DNA of 34,515 nt from positions 1 through 34,515 of the forward strand of contig JAJUJH010000011.1 of assembly GCA_029265435.1 (NCBI GenBank), written 5' to 3'. The position numbers were made by a program, and so were the translations under genes. The stretch's first letter is position 1. The number at the start of each line of letters is the position of its first letter. The notes under the pieces were generated by a model. The model was not told the origin of the DNA. It made no database searches and was given only the letters and a program-made list of their open reading frames with translations. This document shows positions 19,327 to 27,250 of this stretch, one piece after another. Source of the stretch: Clostridiales bacterium. Lineage in GTDB: Bacteria; Bacillota; Clostridia; Christensenellales; SZUA-584.

Positions 19327-19383
19327 CTTGATGCACCGCCGCGATCCGAATCATTCTGAACGCAGCGGTGCAATGAGGATGAT

Positions 19384-20214
19384 ATGGACGAAAGAGCTTT
19401 AAGGATAGCTGTGGAACGCGTTGTGTTGACGGAACTGGCGAAAAGCGGTGAACGGATCGTGCCGGTCAATTCTTCCAACAGGCACATTCATTTGAGCCAA
19501 AAGGATGTTGACGCGCTTTTCGGAACGGGCTATCAGCTTAAAAAAATGCGTGATCTCGCTCAGCCGGGACAATACGCATGTGAAGAGCATGTGACGCTTG
19601 AAACGCCAAAGGGTAAGCTGACGCTTCGGGTTGTCGGGCCGGTACGCAAAGAAACGCAGGTTGAGCTTTCTTTAACCGAGATGATTAAGCTTGGCATACC
19701 GCCTATGGTGCGCATGTCGGGCGATTCGGCCGGAACGCCGGGCGGTATTATCAGCAACGGAGACAGGAAGGTGACGCTGGAACGAGGCATAATGGTCGCG
19801 GCGCGTCATCTGCACATGACGGATGCGCAGGCGAAAGCATACGGGCTTCAAAACGGCGATACCGTATCGTTGCTTGCCGAGGGTATCCGCGAGACGGTAT
19901 TTAACAACGTGATTGTCCGGTGCGGTGAGGGGCACGAACTCGAAGCGCATATCGACAAGGACGAGGCCAATGCGGCGGGGCTGAAGGACGGTGCATTGTG
20001 CCGGATTTTCAAACAGACGCAGCAGCCTTCTTTGTTGTCACAATTTCAAACGAAGGCATTGACAGCAACAGATAAAAGGCAGCGCAGACTGATTACGGAA
20101 GATGATGTGAAGACGGCCCACGCCGAAGGGCGCACATCAATACCGCATGAAAAGGATGATATTATCACACCGCTTGCAAGAGATGCGGCATGGGAACTCG
20201 GCATAGAGCTTTGA
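19384..20214 (+). CDS. pduL: Phosphate propanoyltransferase (PduL) with N-terminal helical extension
   Basis: 276 aa; VNSSNRHIHLSQKDVDALFG, VGPVRKETQVELS, ARHLHMTDAQAKAYGLQNGD; N-terminal helix DERALRIAVERVVLTEL. Confidence 0.93.
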   Translation: MDERALRIAVERVVLTELAKSGERIVPVNSSNRHIHLSQKDVDALFGTGYQLKKMRDLAQPGQYACEEHVTLETPKGKLTLRVVGPVRKETQVELSLTEMIKLGIPPMVRMSGDSAGTPGGIISNGDRKVTLERGIMVAARHLHMTDAQAKAYGLQNGDTVSLLAEGIRETVFNNVIVRCGEGHELEAHIDKDEANAAGLKDGALCRIFKQTQQPSLLSQFQTKALTATDKRQRRLITEDDVKTAHAEGRTSIPHEKDDIITPLARDAAWELGIEL

Positions 20215-20226
20215 TTAGGAGAAGGT

Positions 20227-20529
20227 ATGATTTTAGGCAGAGTCAAAGGAAACGTCGTCAGCACCACCAAATCGGATAAGCTCTCGGGGTACAAGCTGCT
20301 CATCGTTGTACCGATCAATATCGATACGTTTGAGGAACAGGGAGCGCCGATTGTCAGCGTGGATACGGTGGGCGCGGGCGAAGACGAGGTTGTGATGGTA
20401 GTGGGCGGAAGCTCGTCACGCCAAACGGCTGCCACTGAAGGACGCCCGGTGGATTCCACCATTGTCGCAATTATCGACAGCGTGGATTTTAAAGGCAAAC
20501 GAATATTCAGCAAGACTGAACAGGAATAA
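20227..20529 (+). CDS. BMC-P (EutN/CcmL) shell vertex protein
   Basis: 100 aa; MILGRVKGNVVSTTKSDKLSGYKLLIVVPI...VDTVGAGEDEVVMVVGGSSSRQ...DSTIVAIIDSVDF. Confidence 0.93.
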   Translation: MILGRVKGNVVSTTKSDKLSGYKLLIVVPINIDTFEEQGAPIVSVDTVGAGEDEVVMVVGGSSSRQTAATEGRPVDSTIVAIIDSVDFKGKRIFSKTEQE

Positions 20530-20542
20530 GGAGTAACTCGTT

Positions 20543-21988
20543 ATGGCAATGACAGAACAGCAGATTCGTCAGATCACCGAAGATATTGTCCGTGAGCTGT
20601 CAGGCAAATTGCATATCAATCCAGCGAACGCATCGACGTCTGCAAATCCCGTTCACATAGCGGGAGCCACATCACGCTGGCTGTGCGATACAGCTGAAGA
20701 AGCGGTGAGCAATGCCAAGGCCGCACAAAAGCAGCTGGCTGAAATGTCGCTCGAACAGCGCGGCGCGCTTATCGCAGCGATGCGAAAAGCGGGTATTGAT
20801 AATGCGGAGTACTTAGCAAAGCTCGCCAATGAGGAAACGGGCTACGGACGCGTGGCTGACAAGGTGGCAAAGAATCTGCTGGCGGCAAAAAAAACGCCGG
20901 GCATTGAGGATTTAAAAACAAACGCATTTACGGGCGACAACGGCATGACGATCATTGAGCAGGCGCCGTTTGGCGTGATCGGGTCCATCACACCTTCCAC
21001 GAATCCGACGTCCACGGTGATCAACAACAGCATCACAATGATCGCGGCAGGCAACGCCGTGGTGTTCAATCCGCATCCGGCCGCGAAGCATGCATCTCAG
21101 GAAGCAATGCGGCTCATGAACGAAGCGATCGTATCGGCAGGCGGCCCGGCCACACTGATTACAACTGTGAAAGAACCCACGCTTGAAAGCGGGCAAGCCA
21201 TAATGACGCATAAGGATATTCCGCTTCTGTCAATTACAGGCGGCGAAGCGGTTGTGGCAGTGGCGATGAAAACGGGAAAAAAAGTGATTGCCGCAGGTCC
21301 GGGGAATCCGCCCGTAATCGTAGACGATACGGCTGACATAAAAAATGCGGCGCAGAAGATCGTGGACGGTGCAAGCTTTGACAATAATGTGCTCTGTATC
21401 GCGGAAAAAGAAGTATTCGTTTTTGCATCTGTCGCGGATGAGCTGATGACTGAGATGGAAAAACACGGCGCTTACCGCATCAGAAACACGGACATCGAAA
21501 AGGTGCTTGCCACCACACTCATCAATAAGGACGGCAAATATGTGATCAATCGTCAATATGTCGGCCGCGATGCAGCCGTGATACTGCGCGACAGCGGTGT
21601 GGCTTTTACAGGCAATCCTCGGCTGATTATCGCGGAGGTGGATAAGAACCATCCATTCATCATGACGGAAATGCTGATGCCCGTGCTCGGTATCGTACGC
21701 GTGAGCTGCATTGAAGAAGCGGTGGAAGAAGCTTGCCGCGCAGAGCAGGATTGCAAACATTCTGCCATGATTCATTCGACGAATGTCCATCATCTTTCGC
21801 TCGCGGCGCGTCGGCTTAACACCACGATTTTTGTGAAAAATGCGTCTTCGCTCGCGGGCCTTGGTTTCGGCGGAGAAGGCTGCACCACGCTCACGATTGC
21901 GACCCCAACCGGTGAAGGCATCACGACGCCGCGGTCATTTACGCGCCAGCGGCGCTGTGTACTCGCGGGTGACTTTCGAATCGTTTAA
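20543..21988 (+). CDS. CoA-acylating aldehyde dehydrogenase (PduP/EutE-like) with N-terminal encapsulation-type helix
   Basis: 481 aa; N-terminal EQQIRQITEDIVRELSGKL; catalytic Cys region GASFDNNVLCIAEKEVFVF; PFGVIGSITPSTNPTSTVINNSI. Confidence 0.94.
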   Translation: MAMTEQQIRQITEDIVRELSGKLHINPANASTSANPVHIAGATSRWLCDTAEEAVSNAKAAQKQLAEMSLEQRGALIAAMRKAGIDNAEYLAKLANEETGYGRVADKVAKNLLAAKKTPGIEDLKTNAFTGDNGMTIIEQAPFGVIGSITPSTNPTSTVINNSITMIAAGNAVVFNPHPAAKHASQEAMRLMNEAIVSAGGPATLITTVKEPTLESGQAIMTHKDIPLLSITGGEAVVAVAMKTGKKVIAAGPGNPPVIVDDTADIKNAAQKIVDGASFDNNVLCIAEKEVFVFASVADELMTEMEKHGAYRIRNTDIEKVLATTLINKDGKYVINRQYVGRDAAVILRDSGVAFTGNPRLIIAEVDKNHPFIMTEMLMPVLGIVRVSCIEEAVEEACRAEQDCKHSAMIHSTNVHHLSLAARRLNTTIFVKNASSLAGLGFGGEGCTTLTIATPTGEGITTPRSFTRQRRCVLAGDFRIV

Positions 21989-21997
21989 AGGGAAACA

Positions 21998-23320
21998 GTG
22001 ATGGACATTGTTGAAAAGATAAAAAACGCGGGGGTTGTCGGCGCAGGCGGAGCGGGCTTTCCGACACATATAAAGCTTAGCTGCAAAGCGGCCGTTGTGA
22101 TTGCGAACGGTGCGGAATGCGAGCCGTTGCTGCGTGTGGATCAAACATTGATGCAAATGCAGGCCGAACGCATTATTGTCGGTTTGGAAACGGCAATGGC
22201 GGCGGTAAGCGCCAAGCTCGGTGTGATTACGACAAAATCACACTATCACGAGGCCGTCGAAGCGCTTAAGCGTGCGATTGGGGCAAAAAAGAATATCCGT
22301 CTGCATCTGATGAAGAGCTACTATCCAGCGGGAGATGAGAAGTCACTGATATATGATATCACGGGTCATGTGGTGCCGAGTGCAAAACTGCCGCAGGATG
22401 TGAACTGCGTGGTCGTGAATGTGGCGACACTGGTCAATATTGCCGATGCCTTGGAAGATCAACCGGTTGTTGATAAATACCTGACAATCGGCGGCGACGT
22501 TGAAAAACCGGTGACAGTACGTGTTCCGATAGGTATTCCGGCAAAGCAGCTTCTCAAATTGACGGGCTTTAAAGGCAGCGAACAGGATTATGCGATGATA
22601 ATCGGCGGCCCATGCATGGGCCGTATCGAGGAAAACTGGAATGTGCCGGTAACCAAAACCATGAGCGGCATTCTCGTTTTTAAACGGTCGCATCCGCTTG
22701 TTGTGCAACAGTCAATCCCGCTCTCGAAGCAGGCAAAGCTGGCCCAGGCCGTTTGCTGCCAGTGCAGCCAGTGTACGCAAATGTGCCCGCGCAATGCACT
22801 GGGACTGAACGTTCAGCCGCACAAGGTGATGAGAGCGGCGTCGACGGGCGATGCGCGGCTGATCGGCGATGTGAACGGTTTGCTGGCCTGTTCCGGCTGC
22901 GGTCTATGTACAAATTATGCATGTAACTTTGGGCTTCGGCCATCGGCGATGATGACGGCATTCAAGACGAAGATGCTGAAAGCGGGGGTACGTCCGCAAG
23001 CGGAAAAGCGAATTATACCCGATTCGGCGCTGGCCTTGAAGCGCGTGCCGACAGCCCGGCTGGTTGCGCGTATGGGGCTCAGTGACTATGATCTTCCTGC
23101 TCCGCTGATTGATAACGTGGTTTCGCCGAAGAGTGTAACCATACCAATGCAGATGCATGCGGGAAAACCCGCTGAAACGACGGTGGCTGTGGGCGATACT
23201 GTGGCGCGGGGCAGTTTGATCGGCAGAATACCCGAAAATGCAATAGGCGCGGCGGTACATGCAAGCATCAGCGGAACGGTCACAAAAATCGCAAACGGGT
23301 GCATTGAGATTAAGGCTTAG
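21998..23320 (+). CDS. pduS: PduS/RnfC-like BMC-associated flavin/Fe-S oxidoreductase
   Basis: 440 aa; GVVGAGGAGFPTHIKLSCKAAVVIANGAECEPLL; two Fe-S motifs CCQCSQCTQMCPRNA and CSGCGLCTNYACNFG. GTG (21998) or ATG (22001) start. Confidence 0.92.
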   Translation: MMDIVEKIKNAGVVGAGGAGFPTHIKLSCKAAVVIANGAECEPLLRVDQTLMQMQAERIIVGLETAMAAVSAKLGVITTKSHYHEAVEALKRAIGAKKNIRLHLMKSYYPAGDEKSLIYDITGHVVPSAKLPQDVNCVVVNVATLVNIADALEDQPVVDKYLTIGGDVEKPVTVRVPIGIPAKQLLKLTGFKGSEQDYAMIIGGPCMGRIEENWNVPVTKTMSGILVFKRSHPLVVQQSIPLSKQAKLAQAVCCQCSQCTQMCPRNALGLNVQPHKVMRAASTGDARLIGDVNGLLACSGCGLCTNYACNFGLRPSAMMTAFKTKMLKAGVRPQAEKRIIPDSALALKRVPTARLVARMGLSDYDLPAPLIDNVVSPKSVTIPMQMHAGKPAETTVAVGDTVARGSLIGRIPENAIGAAVHASISGTVTKIANGCIEIKA

Positions 23321-23333
23321 GAGGAACAGGCAA

Positions 23334-23879
23334 ATGAACGCACTTGGCATGGTCGAAGTGCTGAGTATCCCGGTTGGGGTTCTCGCAGGAGACGCAATGC
23401 TGAAAACCGCACAGGTGTCGCTCGTGACGGCGCAGACAGTATGCGCGGGGAAATATATTGTGATAGTAAGCGGAGATGTGGCAACTGTAAAGGCGGCTGT
23501 GGATGCCGGCGTGGAGATTGCAGAGACGACGCTTGTGGACAGTCTGATGATACCGAATGTGGATGATCGCGTGATTGCCGCGATGGCGGGCGCATGCGAA
23601 GCCGAGAATGTCCAGGCTGTGGGCATCATGGAAACCTTCTCGCTCGCATCGGCCGTTTATGCCGCAGACGCTGCGGTGAAAGCGGCGGCTGTTGAGCTTA
23701 TCGAGGTTCGTCTTGGACGCGGCATGGGGGGTAAATCGTTTGTGATTGTGACGGGTGATGTGGCGGCGGTGGAAGCCGCTGTAGCGGCAGCTGAATGCTG
23801 TGAACAAACGGAAGGCATGATGGCGAGATCCGTCGTGATACCTTCTCCTCATATGGATATGATCCGTGCACTGCTCTAG
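23334..23879 (+). CDS. BMC-T (PduT-like) tandem-domain shell protein
   Basis: 181 aa from ATG 23334 (RBS GGAGGA); two BMC domains MNALGMVEVLSIPVGVLAGDAMLKTAQVSLV and AVGIMETFSLASAVYAADAAVKAAAVEL; pore loop TVCAGKYIVIVSGDV. Confidence 0.92.
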   Translation: MNALGMVEVLSIPVGVLAGDAMLKTAQVSLVTAQTVCAGKYIVIVSGDVATVKAAVDAGVEIAETTLVDSLMIPNVDDRVIAAMAGACEAENVQAVGIMETFSLASAVYAADAAVKAAAVELIEVRLGRGMGGKSFVIVTGDVAAVEAAVAAAECCEQTEGMMARSVVIPSPHMDMIRALL

Positions 23880-23942
23880 CGGGCCCGGAATGATCATATT
23901 AATGCTGGTACAATATTGAGAGGATTGCTAAGGAGACAAAAA

Positions 23943-24218
23943 ATGAAAGAAGCATTGGGAATGGTTGAAACAAAGGGGCTTGTGTGTGCGATTGAAGCGG
24001 CGGACGCCATGGTGAAAGCGGCCAATGTGACGCTGATCGGCAAAGAAATGATTGGATCGGGCCTTGTGACGGTGATGGTACGCGGGGATGTCGGCGCTGT
24101 GAAGGCATCTGTGGAAGCGGGTGCTGCGGCGGCAAAGCGCGTCGGCGAACTGGTTAGCGTGCATGTGATTCCGCGTCCGCACAGCGATGTGGAAAGCATC
24201 CTGCCCCAGAGCAAATAA
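23943..24218 (+). CDS. BMC-H (PduA/EutM-like) shell protein, copy 1
   Basis: 91 aa; [80 protein letters not shown]. Confidence 0.96.
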   Translation: MKEALGMVETKGLVCAIEAADAMVKAANVTLIGKEMIGSGLVTVMVRGDVGAVKASVEAGAAAAKRVGELVSVHVIPRPHSDVESILPQSK

Positions 24219-24220
24219 TC

Positions 24221-24493
24221 ATGTTTATCGGCAGAATCGAAGGCACGGTCGTGTCAACAATCAAAGATCCTGCGCTTGTGGGTGTCAAGCTTTTGTTGGT
24301 ACGCCTGATAGAGAACGACAAGCCGACAAAATTGATTGTAGCGGGAGATGCGACACGGCAGGCTGGGCTAAATGATCTTGTCACGCTGATCAGCGCGAAA
24401 GAAGCTTCGCTGATGTTCCGAGGGATTTTACCGCCCTGCGATGTGGCGATTACGGGATTTATCGATGATTGCAATCTTGCACAAGAACATTAA
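24221..24493 (+). CDS. BMC-P (EutN/CcmL) shell vertex protein, second
   Basis: 90 aa; MFIGRIEGTVVSTIKDPALVGVKLLLVRLI...DATRQAGLNDLVTLI...CDVAITGFIDD. Confidence 0.9.
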   Translation: MFIGRIEGTVVSTIKDPALVGVKLLLVRLIENDKPTKLIVAGDATRQAGLNDLVTLISAKEASLMFRGILPPCDVAITGFIDDCNLAQEH

Positions 24494-24517
24494 CATTTCA
24501 TTGAGAGGAGTACACAC

Positions 24518-24796
24518 ATGGAAAAACAGGCATTGGGTATGGTTGAAACGAAAGGTCTTGTCGGCGCGATTGAAGCGGCAGATGCGATGGTGAAAGCGGC
24601 CAACGTCACACTGCTCGGCAAGGAGCGCATCGGTTCGGGTCTTGTGACAGTGATGGTGCGCGGGGATGTCGGCGCTGTGAAGGCATCTGTGGAAGCGGGT
24701 GCTGCGGCGGCAAAGCGCGTGGGCGAGTTGGTGAGTGTGCATGTGATTCCGAGACCGCATGAGGATGTTGAAAAAATACTGCCGTCTGTCGGCTAG
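24518..24796 (+). CDS. BMC-H (PduA/EutM-like) shell protein, copy 2
   Basis: 92 aa; [88 protein letters not shown]. Confidence 0.96.
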   Translation: MEKQALGMVETKGLVGAIEAADAMVKAANVTLLGKERIGSGLVTVMVRGDVGAVKASVEAGAAAAKRVGELVSVHVIPRPHEDVEKILPSVG

Positions 24797-24805
24797 GAGA
24801 CATCC

Positions 24806-25093
24806 GTGAAACTCGCAAGAGTGGTGGGCAACATTGTGTCCACGGTCAAAGAACAGACGCATGAAGGTTATAAACTCATGCTGGTTCAATATATCGATGC
24901 AAAGGGCGAACCGGACGGACCGAGACTCATCGCATTTGATTGCGCGCATGTCGGTATCGGAGATCTTGTAATTGTCAATACGGACGGCGGCGCTGCAAAA
25001 ATGCTGCTGGATGACGAAGATATTATCTGCGATTTGACGATTTGCGGAGTTGTGGATCATTATACGCTCAATGATAAAAACATAAAGGGCTAG
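24806..25093 (+). CDS. BMC-P (EutN/CcmL) shell vertex protein, third
   Basis: 95 aa, GTG start; MKLARVVGNIVSTVKEQTHEGYKLMLVQYID...DLTICGVVDHY. Confidence 0.92.
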   Translation: MKLARVVGNIVSTVKEQTHEGYKLMLVQYIDAKGEPDGPRLIAFDCAHVGIGDLVIVNTDGGAAKMLLDDEDIICDLTICGVVDHYTLNDKNIKG

Positions 25094-25118
25094 CATCGAC
25101 CCATACAAGGAGGCCAAT

Positions 25119-25544
25119 ATGCTTAAAGGAATTTCTTCAAAACTTTCTCCTGATCTGCTAAAAGTCATTGCAGAAATGGGACATGGTGATGAGCTTGTGA
25201 TCGGCGACTGCAACTTTCCCGCCGCATCGATGGGTAAACGCTGCGTTCGGGCGGACGGACTTAACGGTACGGATGTGCTTGATGCTGTGTTGTCCTTGTT
25301 TCCGCTTGATACATTTGTGGATGCACCGGTGGCGCTGATGCGGGTGATGCCCGGAACCGTTGACGGTGACCCTTTGATTTGGAACGAGTATAAAGCCATC
25401 ATAGAAAAATATGAACCGGGCACAAAAATCGAGCAAATTGACCGATTTGATTTTTATGAACGGGCAAAAAACGCATATGCCACTGTGGCCACAGCGGAAC
25501 GTGCTCTGTATGCCTGCATCATCATTAAGAAAGGCGTTTTGTAA
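25119..25544 (+). CDS. RbsD/FucU-family sugar mutarotase
   Basis: 141 aa; MLKGISSKLSPDLLKVIAEMGHGDELVIGDCNFPA...SLFPLDTFVDAPVALM...RFDFYERAKNAYATVATAERALYACIIIKKGV. Confidence 0.9.
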   Translation: MLKGISSKLSPDLLKVIAEMGHGDELVIGDCNFPAASMGKRCVRADGLNGTDVLDAVLSLFPLDTFVDAPVALMRVMPGTVDGDPLIWNEYKAIIEKYEPGTKIEQIDRFDFYERAKNAYATVATAERALYACIIIKKGVL

Positions 25545-25582
25545 ACCGGATATTTGTGTATCGACTATGTAAGGAGACAAGC

Positions 25583-26599
25583 ATGAAAAAGATTATCAAT
25601 ATGCCGGAGAGCTTCGTGAATGACATGCTTGAGGGTATCTACGCTGCTCATCCGGGGATGGTTGAATATGTGAATGATGATATGCGCTGCTTGGTTACCG
25701 CCAATGTCAAAAAGGGCAAAGTCGGTATCGCCACAGGCGGCGGTTCCGGGCATCTGCCCCTGTTTTTGGGATATGTAGGTGAGGGGATGCTGGACGGATG
25801 CGCCATCGGAGACGTGTTTCAGTCGCCCAGCGCTGAGCAGATGTTTGCAGTGACGAAACATATTGACACCGGAGCAGGGGTGCTATATATTTATGGCAAC
25901 TATAATGGAGATATTTTCAATTTCGATATGGCTGCAGAGATGGCCGATTTTGAAGAAAATATCCGTGTTGAGTCTGTCGTTGTGGGAGAAGATGTTGCAT
26001 CGGCTCCGCCGGCTGAGACAGGCGGAAAGAATAAACGCAGAGGCGTGGCGGGCATATTTTTCGTTTACAAATGTGCGGGAGCCGCAGCGGCGGCCGGGCT
26101 CAATTTGGATGAGGTCAAGCGTGTTGCGCTAAAAGCATGTGCCAATGTGCGTACGATGGGGATGGCATTAACGCCCTGCATCGTACCGCGAGTGGGGCGT
26201 CCAAGCTTTGAACTCGCTGAGAACGAAATGGAAATCGGCATGGGCATACACGGCGAACCCGGAATACACCGAGGTGAGCTGTTAAGCGCGGATAAAATTG
26301 TTGATCAAATGATTCAGCCGATACTCGCAGATCTTCCTTACGCATCCGGAGATGAAGTTGCCGTTCTAGTGAACGGTCTTGGTGCGACACCGCTTGAGGA
26401 GCAGTATATCATGTACCGCCGGATCAATCAGGTTCTTAAGGAAACAGGCATCAAGGTGTACCATGTTTATGTGGGTGAATATGCTACATCAATGGAGATG
26501 AGCGGGGCTTCAATATCTCTTTTCAAACTGGATGACGAACTGAAAAAATATCTGTCAGCGCCTGCCCATACACCGTTTTTTAAACAGTTTGCATTATGA
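25583..26599 (+). CDS. Dihydroxyacetone kinase DhaK-family subunit
   Basis: MKKIINMPESFVNDMLEGIYAAHPGM, IATGGGSGHLPLFLGYVGEGMLDGCAIGDVFQSP, substrate-binding His context EIGMGIHGEPGI, LVNGLGATPLEE. Start at 25583 after RBS aaggag. Confidence 0.93.
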   Translation: MKKIINMPESFVNDMLEGIYAAHPGMVEYVNDDMRCLVTANVKKGKVGIATGGGSGHLPLFLGYVGEGMLDGCAIGDVFQSPSAEQMFAVTKHIDTGAGVLYIYGNYNGDIFNFDMAAEMADFEENIRVESVVVGEDVASAPPAETGGKNKRRGVAGIFFVYKCAGAAAAAGLNLDEVKRVALKACANVRTMGMALTPCIVPRVGRPSFELAENEMEIGMGIHGEPGIHRGELLSADKIVDQMIQPILADLPYASGDEVAVLVNGLGATPLEEQYIMYRRINQVLKETGIKVYHVYVGEYATSMEMSGASISLFKLDDELKKYLSAPAHTPFFKQFAL

Positions 26600-26611
26600 A
26601 GGGAGCGGGTA

Positions 26612-27241
26612 ATGAAAGCTGATGATTTCAAGGCGCTGCTTGCATACTGGGCCGACGTGATGAAAGAAAACCGTGATTATTTAATTGACCTTGACAGTGT
26701 GATGGGCGACGGAGACTTGGGCCTCACGATGAGCGACGGCTTTAAAGCCGCAAGCGAAGCCGTAAGGGACTGTGATGAACCGGATATCGGCAAGCTCGCT
26801 TATCTCGCGGGCAAAGCGATGTCCACCGCGGTTCCGTCCACGATGGGCACGCTCATGGCGGCCGGCTTTATGGCTGCGGGCAGGGCGCTCAAAGGTATTG
26901 TCGAGCTTGACATTGGCGGAACTGCAACGTTTTTTGAGGCTTATCTCGAAGGCGTGAAAAACCGGGGGAAGGCTGAGATTGGCGATAAAACATTTTTGGA
27001 CGGAATGTATCCTGCCGCGATGCAGTTGAAGAATGACGCTGCGGCAGGCACGGATTTGACTGAAGCCGCATTAAAAGCGGCGGGCGTGGCACATGAGGCG
27101 TTCCTTTTAACAAAGGGTATGCTCGCAAAGCATGGGCGCGCGGCAGCCCGAGGAGAAAAATCGCGCGAATTGCTCGACCCGGGTGCGGCGGTTGCTGATT
27201 TAATAATGAAAGGATATGCCGATTTCATCACGAAACGGTAA
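26612..27241 (+). CDS. Dihydroxyacetone kinase DhaL-family (ATP-binding) subunit
   Basis: 209 aa; DLDSVMGDGDLGLTMSDGF, GKAMSTAVPSTMGTLMAAGFMAAGRAL, DKTFLDGMYPA. Confidence 0.9.
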   Translation: MKADDFKALLAYWADVMKENRDYLIDLDSVMGDGDLGLTMSDGFKAASEAVRDCDEPDIGKLAYLAGKAMSTAVPSTMGTLMAAGFMAAGRALKGIVELDIGGTATFFEAYLEGVKNRGKAEIGDKTFLDGMYPAAMQLKNDAAAGTDLTEAALKAAGVAHEAFLLTKGMLAKHGRAAARGEKSRELLDPGAAVADLIMKGYADFITKR

Positions 27242-27250
27242 TGTGGTGGC

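Noticed and set aside
24428-25423. 331-aa minus-strand ORF antisense to the BMC-H/BMC-P/FucU genes
   Set aside because: Opposite to well-supported shell genes, low-complexity His/Arg-rich translation with no recognisable motif; typical shadow ORF.
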